IMG/VR virus record: IMGVR_UViG_3300030450_003709
Location: 18,899-81,058 of that record
Origin: a virus
Length of the DNA: 62,160 bases
Reading direction: 5' to 3' (one strand)
The translations under genes were made by a program, and so were the position numbers. The notes under the pieces were generated by a model. The model had not been told where the DNA came from. It worked only from the letters and a program-made list of their open reading frames with translations, and did not search any database. This document shows, in pieces, positions 26,089-35,452 of this stretch (its first letter is position 1; the number at the start of each line of letters is the position of its first letter).

Positions 26089-29000
26089 ATGAAAAAGATA
26101 TTATTCATAGCGATATTCCTTATAAGCCTTTGTGCAACGGCACAGAATACCTATTGGGTGGCAAATACGGACAGGCAGAAAGTGACCACTTTTGAAATGA
26201 ACGGGCCAGTCCTTGAATTTCAGATAGAGAACGATGAACTTCAAACAGTTGACCTTTCACAATTTTTGGACGCACCTACGGCTTCCGAGATAGTAACTGC
26301 ACTCAATACCCAATTAGGGAACACAAGGTGGAGTGTTGTAGAAGTCCCCGCAGGGGGAACAACAGGACAAGTTTTGAAAAAAGATACCAATACAGATTTT
26401 GATTATTCATGGCAAGATGATGGAGGTTCAGGAGGTTCAGTCCCAAGCGACACAGGGTCAAGTAATGGTGATGTGCTTACAACAGATGGGGCAGGTACTT
26501 ATACTTGGGAGACGCCAACAGGTGGTTCATCAATAGAGGTAGAGGATGAAGGTGTTTCCTTGACAACGGGAGTGACCAAGTTTGATTTTGTCGGTGGTGG
26601 CGTAACAGCAACTGAACCCACTGCGGATGAAGTGACCGTAACCATAACAGACGACCAAACAGCAAGTGAGGTCAACATAACCGATAGCGGTGGAAACTAC
26701 ACAGGAACAACGGTAGAAGCAGCATTAACGGAGATTGCGGATTCATTGGCGGTAAAGTCAAATATTGACCCTAACAGCCCCATACAGACCATTGCTTTGG
26801 CTTTGGCCGATACACAGGCGGAACTTGAATCAGCTTCTTTAGGAGCAAATACAATAGGTTTTTCCAAAGATGGGGGTTCCACATTATCATTGAATAGTTT
26901 AACAGACGTAACAAAAGGAAGCCCTGCAACAAATTCAAGTGGAACATTAAGGGTGTTGGCAGACCCTAACGAAGATGGGGATTATAATGAGATCGATTGG
27001 ACACCGCCAAGTGGTGGTGGAGCATCCGAACTATCAGACCTATCAGATGTAAACACATCTACACCTACAAATAGAAATGTATTGGTAGCTGATGGAACAG
27101 ATTGGGAAAGTAGGCCATTGGTAGAGTCTGATATTAGTGATTTTGGGGATTATGTTGATTTAACATCTACCCAAACAATAACGGGCCAAAAAGAATTTTC
27201 AGGGGGAGTAACATCGAACAACATTCTACTTAACGGGAATCAAGGAGTTATCATAATACCAGAAATTGATACAAATGCAGCATCCGTTAGGTATCAAACC
27301 CCTATATCCCCGTTAGGTAAAATATCTCCTTCTGACGACCAAGGAATAACATGGTTCAATACCGATGGTTCATTTAATATTGGGTACACTGACAATACTT
27401 CTTCTAATAGAACTATTGCATTTGATTTTTCTGGAATAGGTCTGACAAAAAGAACCTACGAACTTCCGGACGCAAGCGGAACAATAGCTCTTACTTCTGA
27501 TTTAGGTGGGGATGTACCAGACGACACGGGCTCTAGTGATGGAGACGTACTTACAACAGATGGGGCGGGTACTTTTACTTGGGAGACGCCAAGCGGGGGT
27601 TCTATCGATGCGATTGATGTGTCTTTTACACCTGCCGGAAATACATCAAGCACAAACGTACAGACAGCTATACAAGAATTACAGGGAGATATTGATGTTA
27701 TAAATGCTACCCCGTCTTTTACCACGCTTACGACTTATGAAAATATTGCAGCTTTGCCATCGGTTACAGGAAGTGAAGCTGATGTTTATTGTGTGGTCAC
27801 GGATGACCCTAGCGGTGATAATGGGTTGTACGGTATCGTAGACGGAGCATGGGAGTTTCTTTACTCAAAACATAATCCATTGGCCCCGTTCAACAGAACT
27901 TCAAACAATGTAATCGATGAAGACGACCCTAACTATCAATCCGGTTTTGATATTGATGCTACGGGCGCAGTCGTCGTAGATGCTGCAAAATATGTGTCAG
28001 GATATATCCCTGTAAACCCAGGAGATAGATTCTATGGACATGACGATTTCAACAGGTATGCATTGTACGACAAAGACTCTGTTCTCATTGCAGTGACAAA
28101 CCCACCATATTTGAGCGGAAACAATGGTGGCTCCGGTGTAAACCTTACGGTCAATATACCCCCTTCAAGTTATTATGATGAAGGAGTCAGATTTATAAGG
28201 TTCGATGGTCAATTGACGGATATTGGTTCTGCTGATGAGATTGTAAGAGGATATAATCATACTTCTGGTGGAAAATCCATTACATGGACTGATTTTGATG
28301 CGGGATATACAAGAGACAATGAAAATTATATCTATGAAGCGGAAGGGGTGGTTATACCAAAATTGAGTACAAATCTTTATGATTACAAAAGGGGCAATTA
28401 TACAGGTGGATTTCTGGCCAATGGAAGTGCATCAAGTAACCCATCAACTGGCTACATTCCGGTAAAGCCAAGTTACGAGTATCATCATAACTACGGTTCA
28501 AACCAGAACATATCATTCTTTACTTCTGATTTTACTTATATATCCGGGGCAACTGGTCAATCAGCAACAGCACCATCAACAGCAAGGTATATGAGCGTTC
28601 TCATACCTACATTCAATCCCGTTGTTGATTTTAATGAGTTTACAATTACCCAAGGAAAAAGACAGGTTCAGATTTCAGATGTAAGGACAAATACACTTGA
28701 AAATATATTTATCGAACCAGTCGATGTTTGTTTGATAGGGGATTCAATTGGAACAGAAGGAGAAGCCTACGCAACATATTCTGCTTATGGTGGAGTCATG
28801 GCCGATTTGTTGAAATATGAGAATTATATCAATATGTCCGTTTCTGGTGGTTCTCTACGAGATTATGCGGATAAGACAGTAGGATTTTTAGGGGTAACAA
28901 CTCCTTTGGCGGATTTGTATATTGTGACGCTTGGAACAAACGATTTCGGGTATAACAGGACGATTGGCGATATAGCTGACGTTCATCCAACAGATGACAC

Positions 29001-29364
29001 TACATTTGGTGATTTGGATGGTATTGTGGACGATATTCTTTCTGTAAATGCAAATGCCAAGATAGCGTTTATAACACCACTTCCAAGGGCAACGCAGGAC
29101 AATGAGAATGTAGTTGATAATCTATTAGTAGATTACGCTGATGCCATTATAGAGTTTGCAAGGGAAAACGGTTATCCTGTATTGGATTTGTTCAGATTAT
29201 CACAGTTTGAACCAAGGATTACAACTATATCCGAAAACTGGACAGAAGATGCAAGTGATGTCCCCGGTGATGGACTTCACCCAATAGATGCGGCGCATGA
29301 GATTTATTTATACCCGCACGTTGCAGCATTCATTAAAACTAATTTAGAAAGAGCAAAAAAATGA
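26089..29364 (+). CDS. Tail fibre with C-terminal SGNH/GDSL hydrolase and Sec signal peptide
   Basis: 1091 residues. Signal peptide at 1-18 (MKKILFIAIFLISLCATA-Q). Residues about 60-560 are fibre-shaft sequence containing two copies of DTGSS(N/D)GDVLTTDGAGT encoded near 26452 and 27522. The C-terminal domain (about 878-1085) is an SGNH hydrolase: GDSI (S near 886), GG in SVSGGS, GTND (near 950) and DGLHP (H near 1063). Such domains deacetylate surface polysaccharides, so this probably trims capsule or exopolysaccharide during adsorption. It overlaps the next gene by 4 nt. Confidence 0.85.
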   Translation: MKKILFIAIFLISLCATAQNTYWVANTDRQKVTTFEMNGPVLEFQIENDELQTVDLSQFLDAPTASEIVTALNTQLGNTRWSVVEVPAGGTTGQVLKKDTNTDFDYSWQDDGGSGGSVPSDTGSSNGDVLTTDGAGTYTWETPTGGSSIEVEDEGVSLTTGVTKFDFVGGGVTATEPTADEVTVTITDDQTASEVNITDSGGNYTGTTVEAALTEIADSLAVKSNIDPNSPIQTIALALADTQAELESASLGANTIGFSKDGGSTLSLNSLTDVTKGSPATNSSGTLRVLADPNEDGDYNEIDWTPPSGGGASELSDLSDVNTSTPTNRNVLVADGTDWESRPLVESDISDFGDYVDLTSTQTITGQKEFSGGVTSNNILLNGNQGVIIIPEIDTNAASVRYQTPISPLGKISPSDDQGITWFNTDGSFNIGYTDNTSSNRTIAFDFSGIGLTKRTYELPDASGTIALTSDLGGDVPDDTGSSDGDVLTTDGAGTFTWETPSGGSIDAIDVSFTPAGNTSSTNVQTAIQELQGDIDVINATPSFTTLTTYENIAALPSVTGSEADVYCVVTDDPSGDNGLYGIVDGAWEFLYSKHNPLAPFNRTSNNVIDEDDPNYQSGFDIDATGAVVVDAAKYVSGYIPVNPGDRFYGHDDFNRYALYDKDSVLIAVTNPPYLSGNNGGSGVNLTVNIPPSSYYDEGVRFIRFDGQLTDIGSADEIVRGYNHTSGGKSITWTDFDAGYTRDNENYIYEAEGVVIPKLSTNLYDYKRGNYTGGFLANGSASSNPSTGYIPVKPSYEYHHNYGSNQNISFFTSDFTYISGATGQSATAPSTARYMSVLIPTFNPVVDFNEFTITQGKRQVQISDVRTNTLENIFIEPVDVCLIGDSIGTEGEAYATYSAYGGVMADLLKYENYINMSVSGGSLRDYADKTVGFLGVTTPLADLYIVTLGTNDFGYNRTIGDIADVHPTDDTTFGDLDGIVDDILSVNANAKIAFITPLPRATQDNENVVDNLLVDYADAIIEFARENGYPVLDLFRLSQFEPRITTISENWTEDASDVPGDGLHPIDAAHEIYLYPHVAAFIKTNLERAKK

Positions 29365-31880
29365 GAAAGTTAATATTGATTGTATCGTTACTGTTCTTTG
29401 CCTTTTCACAGGCACAGATAATCAACCCGTCCAATGTAAACCTTATTGAGATAGTTGTAGGGGGTGGAGTATCAAGCCTTGACCCTGACGCTGTTGAAGT
29501 GGATTCTCAATCAGACCTTAGTGCTGTCGGTAGTCAAAATAAAAATCTTTACATAACAACAGATATTACGCTTACCGGAAATGTTTCCGTAGCTAGTGGC
29601 GCAACATTGATAGGGCTTGGCGGTGTCATTACTTTGGGTTCAAATACCATCACATTCCAAAACAACGGTTTTAAGTCAATAAATTACCAAACATTCATCA
29701 ATGTAGGGTCTAGTGGTGTTATCAGCGATTCATCTACGTTTAAGGATGAACTTGGTTCGTATTCTTTAAATTGGTTCGGATTGGTAAATGATGGGGATGC
29801 CGATGCAAATACAGGAACCGACAACAGGAATATTTTAAAGCAAGCTGAAAAAGTAGGTAGATATTCGGGTGCTTCAATGTCAATAGATATAGCTGGTGAT
29901 TATGTTTATTCCCCATTGGATTATGAGCAGACAGAGGACTACCCAGACAATTTTGTACTTACCGGAACATCAAGCCTTTATTTGGCAAAAGATGTAACCC
30001 TTGGAATATTGACATCGACAACCAACAGTTACGCTGTTCTTGAAATTTGGGATGCACACAATATAAGGGTCTATGGTCAAGGTCAGATAAAAGGTGATTT
30101 TTTTACTAGGGATTTTGCAACCTATGGGGATCAAGATGGACATGGGGTGATGGTCAAGCAGAACAGCGACCACGTTTATATAGAAGTTCCGGTTTCACAA
30201 GTTGCAGCTGATTGTATAATAGCTAGGTATAACCCTAATTTTGTACACCTAAATTCATTGGTAGAAGCAGCGTTCACCAAAAACTTTTATATAGACGACA
30301 CGGGTAGTTTTGTTGCGAGCAACGACTTTGCTTATTCAAATCTGTTCAGCTTAACCAATACATCTTTTGCAGACAATGGTGGGTTTGTTTTTGGCGGGGG
30401 TTCGTTCTCAGGTACTTTCGGAATGAAGGGTAGCCAGTATAGGGCAGCATTCTATACAGCAGGAGGTACTTTTATATCGCTTTCCGATTTATTGGAGATA
30501 TACGAGAAAGTTCCTATACCTGACACGGCCACACAAGTAAGGGTGGTAATATCGACGCCTGATGTTTGGGGGGATTTAAACGGTAGCATATACGCCCCAA
30601 CAACATCTAGCCATATCTATGTAAAGTCACCATTTTTGAAATACGGGCCAAGACAAGGAATATCAAATCTCCACCCATATTCGGTAATCGATGGCGTCAC
30701 TTTTGACCTTAATGGTAGGCAAGCAGATGGGACAACGGTTCCACCTGGATATAATTTCGACTCCGAGGACGGCTATCAAAACCTAAGATATGTAGAAGTA
30801 AAGAACTCTATTTGGAGAAACGGGAAAGGCGGTGACATTATCTTAAAAGGTGCTTGGCACTTTAACATACATGATAACCACTTTGCATATAACAACGTCC
30901 CTGAATGGGTGAACGTAAACTCCATAAGCCTTAATAACGGACACAATACAAGATTTTATAATAATTGGGTTCAGGACAGGACTTTTGGAATGGGTCGTGA
31001 AGATTATGTATACGATAATACCTTTGAGGATTCGATGATTGAGTTTTCTTATGAAAAATCTGTTTTCCATGACAACAAAGGATTTAATGTAAAGGATTTT
31101 AACTCCGCAATAGACGAGGATGTGGATGGCTACACAACCATTAAAAATAACATCTTTAGATATGATAAACCATTGGACGCCACAACTTATATTTTCAGGG
31201 AGCATTCACAAGTCAGATGGATAGATAATGAATTTATATTCGATGATTTGGTAATGAGCAATTCCAATAGGGTAGCTAATTTATCAGCAGTTCCGAACAA
31301 TGAGGGTATTCCTTTAGGGTACATAGACGGGATGAAAGTGGAAGGTCTTAAGGGCAATACCCTATCAAGTGATGGGTGGCAAACGTATGCTTGGAATATG
31401 GACAATATGGATTTTTCATGTTCGATAGATGTTAGGAGAGGGGCTACACATGACTGGTATATAAAGGATACGAATATAACAGGTTGGCTTTATCTAAACT
31501 TAACGGATTACCCAACAACAAACGGAGGTAATTCAAGTTTATACGACACAACTACATTAGACGATGTTAACATTACGATAGATGACTCTGGATTGATTTC
31601 AGGAACTGCTTATGCTTTTAGGGTTTCTGCTGATGATGTAAATGTTGTTTGGAACGGTGGCGAGATAGATATGCAAGTTGCATCGAACAGATTCATGGAT
31701 TTGAACCATTACGGAACTACTACTTTTAACAATGTAACCTTTATAGCAACTTCTGCCCAGACAATTGATTTGACCACATTGGCAAGCGGTGATGACGTGA
31801 TATTCAACAACTGTACGTTCATCAACGTAACCGTGACATTGAGAGCCGGTGATCAAAATAACAACCCCACAAACCTCTAA
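29361..31880 (+). CDS. Beta-helix tailspike/depolymerase-type protein with signal peptide
   Basis: 839 residues. N-terminal signal peptide (MRKLILIVSLLFFAFSQAQ, about 1-19). Then repeated short strands with Asn/Gly turns characteristic of a right-handed parallel beta-helix (for example FNNCTFINVTV near the end and YNNVP..NNGHNTRFYNN near the middle), as in pectate-lyase-like tailspikes. Catalytic residues cannot be assigned by eye. Last of the signal-peptide fibre trio; its stop is one base before the next ATG. Could act as a tailspike or as a secreted polysaccharide lyase. Confidence 0.78.
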   Translation: MRKLILIVSLLFFAFSQAQIINPSNVNLIEIVVGGGVSSLDPDAVEVDSQSDLSAVGSQNKNLYITTDITLTGNVSVASGATLIGLGGVITLGSNTITFQNNGFKSINYQTFINVGSSGVISDSSTFKDELGSYSLNWFGLVNDGDADANTGTDNRNILKQAEKVGRYSGASMSIDIAGDYVYSPLDYEQTEDYPDNFVLTGTSSLYLAKDVTLGILTSTTNSYAVLEIWDAHNIRVYGQGQIKGDFFTRDFATYGDQDGHGVMVKQNSDHVYIEVPVSQVAADCIIARYNPNFVHLNSLVEAAFTKNFYIDDTGSFVASNDFAYSNLFSLTNTSFADNGGFVFGGGSFSGTFGMKGSQYRAAFYTAGGTFISLSDLLEIYEKVPIPDTATQVRVVISTPDVWGDLNGSIYAPTTSSHIYVKSPFLKYGPRQGISNLHPYSVIDGVTFDLNGRQADGTTVPPGYNFDSEDGYQNLRYVEVKNSIWRNGKGGDIILKGAWHFNIHDNHFAYNNVPEWVNVNSISLNNGHNTRFYNNWVQDRTFGMGREDYVYDNTFEDSMIEFSYEKSVFHDNKGFNVKDFNSAIDEDVDGYTTIKNNIFRYDKPLDATTYIFREHSQVRWIDNEFIFDDLVMSNSNRVANLSAVPNNEGIPLGYIDGMKVEGLKGNTLSSDGWQTYAWNMDNMDFSCSIDVRRGATHDWYIKDTNITGWLYLNLTDYPTTNGGNSSLYDTTTLDDVNITIDDSGLISGTAYAFRVSADDVNVVWNGGEIDMQVASNRFMDLNHYGTTTFNNVTFIATSAQTIDLTTLASGDDVIFNNCTFINVTVTLRAGDQNNNPTNL

Positions 31881-31881
31881 A

Positions 31882-32490
31882 ATGAACGATACAAAAACAT
31901 TCGCTAAAATCTGTTTGATTGCCCATATAACCATGGGAATTATCATGGTCGTATTGGGGATATATGAATCGTTCAGCCAAAGTGCCACGAGTCCGGACGG
32001 GGATAAGTTCCTTAGGCTTTATTTGAGTGGAGCTCAATGGACATTCCTTATTCTGGCATTACGGGCCAAGGATGCCCAAAAACCTATAGAACTTCGATGG
32101 GCGAAAATCCGCCATTGGCATATATGGTTGGTGATATCGGTTTCTTTTGTAGGGATATCGGCCACCAATGTTATCGATTATTCATTGTCCGACCCTAACC
32201 AAACGGATTCAACCAAGGTTTTGTTCCACTACATTTTCACTGCATTGGGAGCAGCTTCGGCTACATTCTTTGCATGGCACTATTTTCCAAGATATACCGA
32301 TGAAGGAAAACCAAATCCAGAAAGGAAATGGGCAATACGAGCTTGTTTGGTCGGTGCTGGAACTTTTGCAATAAGTGTATTGGCCACAAAATTAGGCTGG
32401 TCATTTTTAAGTATAGCAATAGGGGAACTGGTCATTTCCACTATGATAGCTTTTGTTGTATGGCCAGTGATAAACGAACAATTAAATTAA
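31882..32490 (+). CDS. Multi-pass membrane protein at the start of the lysis cassette
   Basis: 202 residues from ATG 31882; an in-frame ATG at 31849 lies inside the preceding gene. Five to six hydrophobic segments (about 8-26, 48-60, 76-95, 108-125, 145-165, 168-185). It directly follows the depolymerase gene and precedes a small two-span protein, so a role in lysis timing or membrane modification is plausible. No family recognised. Confidence 0.68.
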   Translation: MNDTKTFAKICLIAHITMGIIMVVLGIYESFSQSATSPDGDKFLRLYLSGAQWTFLILALRAKDAQKPIELRWAKIRHWHIWLVISVSFVGISATNVIDYSLSDPNQTDSTKVLFHYIFTALGAASATFFAWHYFPRYTDEGKPNPERKWAIRACLVGAGTFAISVLATKLGWSFLSIAIGELVISTMIAFVVWPVINEQLN

Positions 32491-32495
32491 TCATC

Positions 32496-32774
32496 ATGAC
32501 ACTGAATAAATTAACCGAAAAGACGGAAAGCCAAACAGAAAAAAACTGGTCGAGAGCATTTGGATGGATAGGATTCGTAATGTTCTTCGCTGCAATTTTT
32601 GAAACATTGGTTTCAATGTTTTGGATAGGAAAGGAAGAGATTTCTATGTCAACTTTCAAAATATGGTTCGCGGTAGTAGGATTCGTTTTTGCTTTAGGAA
32701 ACAGGCAATTAGGGGTTTTTGCAAACAATCTAGGAGCTATAATGATTGAAAAATTCAACAACTTCTTCAAATAA
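32496..32774 (+). CDS. Holin candidate
   Basis: 92 residues from ATG 32496. Charged N-terminus, two hydrophobic spans at about 22-42 (FGWIGFVMFFAAIFETLVSMFW) and 52-72 separated by a short loop, and a polar C-terminus: holin size and topology. It sits just before two M15 peptidase genes. Assignment rests on topology and context. Confidence 0.6.
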   Translation: MTLNKLTEKTESQTEKNWSRAFGWIGFVMFFAAIFETLVSMFWIGKEEISMSTFKIWFAVVGFVFALGNRQLGVFANNLGAIMIEKFNNFFK

Positions 32775-32780
32775 TAAACT

Positions 32781-33416
32781 ATGCCCCCAAGTGCTTACAA
32801 GAACTTAATGCAAGGAATCGATTGGCTGCTTCACCCTAAAAATAAGTGGAGAAGATTCTTTAAAGTCCTGAATATTTCCATGGCCATTACCCTTGTCTTT
32901 CAACAGGTCAAGTATAATCGATTGGATGAGTGGCAAAAGGAAGCTATGGAAGTTATGAGTATTCAGGCTGAAAAAATAAATGCATTGGAACGTGATAACG
33001 CTCAAAAGACAATCGAGAGTTATGAGTTCAATGCTGTACTTCAAGCTATGAACGAAAGTCCAGTAGCTTCATGGACCAAAAAAGTAATCAAGCTTCCAGG
33101 AGGTCAGCAAGTATATGTGATGAGATATTTCAATAAAGCCTATGTGGATATTTTTTTGAATCCAAGAGGAATCGACCCTTCCATTTATGTAGGACAAGAG
33201 GATTATGTTGCTTGGGATAGCACCATTGTAAAGGAGTTCACCAGAAGAGACAGCATTGTTTTTGCCACTAAAAGACCATACAGGGGAACAATCACCTTAC
33301 CTGACAGCCTTGGCAACATGGTAAAATGGAACATAAATAAATATCCAGTATTCTTTGATGGTGAACCAATATTCATTTCCGGAATAGCATTTAAAGCAGA
33401 CGGGCAAAGCAAATAA
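32781..33416 (+). CDS. Membrane-anchored protein with periplasmic coiled coil, lysis cassette
   Basis: 211 residues. A weak membrane span at about 26-43 (VLNISMAITLVFQQ), a coiled-coil region at about 48-80, then a globular domain of strands to the C-terminus. It lies 6 nt after the holin candidate. It may modulate the holin or endolysin; no family recognised. Confidence 0.62.
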   Translation: MPPSAYKNLMQGIDWLLHPKNKWRRFFKVLNISMAITLVFQQVKYNRLDEWQKEAMEVMSIQAEKINALERDNAQKTIESYEFNAVLQAMNESPVASWTKKVIKLPGGQQVYVMRYFNKAYVDIFLNPRGIDPSIYVGQEDYVAWDSTIVKEFTRRDSIVFATKRPYRGTITLPDSLGNMVKWNINKYPVFFDGEPIFISGIAFKADGQSK

Positions 33417-33427
33417 AATTTCCACTT

Positions 33428-33838
33428 ATGAAACTTAGCGAAATCCAACAGGAATTTACTTATCACATAGCTTGCCTTATTCATTATGCTTACGATGTTC
33501 ACGGCATAAGGTTGACTCTTGGTGAAGCACACAGGACCGAAAGCCAAGGGCTGTTAAACTATTTTGGTTATAAAGTAGTAAAAGGGGGGCCTCTCGGGGT
33601 CCAATTGGTCAAGTCAAAAAAATTAAGCTGGACCCTATCGAGCTTGCATTTTGATAGGTTAGCCATCGACTTCAATTTTTTTATTGATGGAAAACTGACC
33701 TATGATTTTGACAAGATAAAACCATTAGGAGATTACTGGGAGTCCTTGCACCCAAAAAATAGATGGGGCGGTGACTTCAATAAAAATGGTATTGAGGATG
33801 GTTCTGTAGATACACCACACTTTGAAAGACAAAAATGA
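33428..33838 (+). CDS. M15-family peptidase, endolysin
   Basis: 136 residues. LGEAHRTESQ, SLHFDRLAIDFNF (the SxHxxxxAxD zinc-ligand motif) and PHFE near the C-terminus provide the H, D, H zinc set of M15 D-Ala-D-Ala/L-Ala-D-Glu peptidases. An insertion with HPKNRWGGDFNKNG matches phage M15 endolysins. It lacks a signal peptide, so release through the holin candidate is expected. Stop overlaps the next start (ATGA). Confidence 0.85.
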   Translation: MKLSEIQQEFTYHIACLIHYAYDVHGIRLTLGEAHRTESQGLLNYFGYKVVKGGPLGVQLVKSKKLSWTLSSLHFDRLAIDFNFFIDGKLTYDFDKIKPLGDYWESLHPKNRWGGDFNKNGIEDGSVDTPHFERQK

Positions 33839-34143
33839 AAAAGTACGGACCACAAATATTGATTGCTGTTTTGTTGTTGACCAATTTATGGCAATGCCAC
33901 AATAACAGGGGAACCAGCAAGGCTATTCAAAGAATTGATCAAAACTTGGCAAAGTCCGTGACCAGAATGGAAATGTTCGAATCAAATTTTAAAGCAAAAG
34001 AGGAAGAGCATAAGGTAATATCAAGGGATTCTTTTAAAATCAATGAGAAGCATGAAAAAATTCGCAACAACATTATTACTGATCCTGTTCGTGACAGCCT
34101 TGCCCGCTCAATCAACGAAAGAGGTCAAAAACGATTCGATTAG
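33835..34143 (+). CDS. Spanin-like inner component or lipoprotein
   Basis: 102 residues. N-terminal hydrophobic span at 7-17 (ILIAVLLLTNLW) followed by a cysteine (QC21), which could be either a membrane anchor or a loose Bacteroidota lipobox; then a charged helical stretch likely to form a coiled coil. It overlaps the endolysin by 4 nt and the following gene by 92 nt in another frame, the nested arrangement typical of Rz/Rz1-type spanins. Confidence 0.55.
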   Translation: MKKYGPQILIAVLLLTNLWQCHNNRGTSKAIQRIDQNLAKSVTRMEMFESNFKAKEEEHKVISRDSFKINEKHEKIRNNIITDPVRDSLARSINERGQKRFD

Positions 34144-34399
34144 GTTAGCCCTTAGTTATGGTGCCCAAGCTTTTGATATGCTAGAGGTATATGAAAAGCT
34201 TCTTGTGAACCAAAAGGCACAGACAGCACAATTGGGACTAGCCTATAAAGAGGCAAAGATACAGACAGAACTTCTTACTAAAAAACTTGAAACCATTGAG
34301 AATCCTGGATTTTGGAGAAAACTTTGGATATGGACAAAGAGGATAGGTTGGACATTGATAACTTTGGGAACTGGATATGTAATAGGGGCAGCGATGTGA
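34052..34399 (+). CDS. Exported coiled-coil membrane protein overlapping the spanin-like gene
   Basis: 115 residues from ATG 34052 (an ATG at 34043 would add three residues). Signal peptide MKKFATTLLLILFVTALPAQ, a helical central part, and a C-terminal hydrophobic segment (about 95-112, WTLITLGTGYVIGAAM). First 92 nt overlap the 33835 gene in a different frame. The pair is a spanin candidate, although a C-terminal anchor is unusual for an outer-membrane spanin partner. Confidence 0.6.
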   Translation: MKKFATTLLLILFVTALPAQSTKEVKNDSIRLALSYGAQAFDMLEVYEKLLVNQKAQTAQLGLAYKEAKIQTELLTKKLETIENPGFWRKLWIWTKRIGWTLITLGTGYVIGAAM

Positions 34400-34400
34400 T

Positions 34401-35072
34401 ATGGAAAGTTTGATACGTAATATTATTGCATATTTTGTGAATAAAAAAGTCGCAAAACCAACTGTAAAGGAAAACTTGACAGTTCAAAAAGAAGAATCCG
34501 TGGAAAAAGAACCAAAAGAAATCGAAGTGGAGTTTGAAGAGGTGGAACCATCTGTAATGATGCCCACCAACGAACCATTGATTACCACACGGCAGATAAT
34601 AGACATCTATGGTGAACCTGATGAAACGGGAAGCTATCTTACAACAATAGACCTACCATACCCTATGAGGCTTTCTTGGGACTTGGACAGGACTGTAACA
34701 AGGATGCGCTGCCATAAGCTATTGGCTGATAAGTTCCTTGCCGTGTTCAATGATATTTTGGTGCATTATGGTATCGAAAGGATAAAGGAACTAGGTATTG
34801 ACCTTTTTGGTGGTTGTTTTTCGTTCAGAAAGATGCGTGGTGGAAAGGATTGGTCACGGCATTCCTGGGGGATTGCCATTGACCTTGACCCATTTAGGAA
34901 CGGACTTAAAACAAAATGGAAGGATGCACAGTTTTCAAAGGAAGAATATAGGCCAATGATGGAAATATTCTATAAGCACGGATTCCAGAACCTTGGATTG
35001 GAAGCGGACATGGATGCAATGCACATGCAAGCCAGTTATAAAATGTCTAAGGAAATGTCTAAGAATGTCTAA
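34401..35072 (+). CDS. Second M15-type peptidase with acidic N-terminal linker
   Basis: 223 residues. Residues 25-55 are a Glu-rich linker; the catalytic region has DWSRHSWGIAIDLDP (H and D zinc ligands) and DAMHMQ (third ligand) near the C-terminus, the M15_4/VanY-like pattern. The N-terminal 15 residues are amphipathic. Two M15 enzymes within 1 kb is unusual; this one could be virion-associated for cell entry while the 33428 gene acts in lysis. It overlaps the convergent gene ending at 35069 by 4 bases. Confidence 0.82.
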   Translation: MESLIRNIIAYFVNKKVAKPTVKENLTVQKEESVEKEPKEIEVEFEEVEPSVMMPTNEPLITTRQIIDIYGEPDETGSYLTTIDLPYPMRLSWDLDRTVTRMRCHKLLADKFLAVFNDILVHYGIERIKELGIDLFGGCFSFRKMRGGKDWSRHSWGIAIDLDPFRNGLKTKWKDAQFSKEEYRPMMEIFYKHGFQNLGLEADMDAMHMQASYKMSKEMSKNV

Positions 35073-35452
35073 TTTAGGGCAAGTGCCATTTGGTCTTTAT
35101 CGACCTTCACGGTCTTTCTTTTGATGGGCTTGTCCAATATCAGTTTACCCACCACATCACCTACATGATAAATCTCTTTCTTTTCCGTTTCATATTCCTC
35201 AAAATTGCGCAAAGTCTCTTCAAATATTCCCTGATAGAAAACAGGTGTTACATTGCTCGATGCATAGACCACTTTCATGTTGTTGTGGGAAATCAATGTC
35301 GGGTTCAGTATCAAGTCCTTTTCAAATATGTCGTTCGGTGCCACAACGTGTCCCATATATCCATTAATCAAGGTTATGCTTGGCCTAACATGATAGACTA
35401 TGAAGAACTTGGTGAACTCTATCCGTTCCGCTATAAGGTCAACAACCGTCAT
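35069..35452 (-). CDS. Uncharacterised small protein
   Basis: 127 residues, mixed strands and helices with a basic C-terminus. No motif or membrane span. Start lies 14 nt inside the end of the upstream gene (35439-35810), so the two form a minus-strand unit. The plus-strand frame over the same stretch is hydrophobic and lacks a promoter, so minus is preferred. Confidence 0.58.
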   Translation of the reverse strand: MTVVDLIAERIEFTKFFIVYHVRPSITLINGYMGHVVAPNDIFEKDLILNPTLISHNNMKVVYASSNVTPVFYQGIFEETLRNFEEYETEKKEIYHVGDVVGKLILDKPIKRKTVKVDKDQMALALN

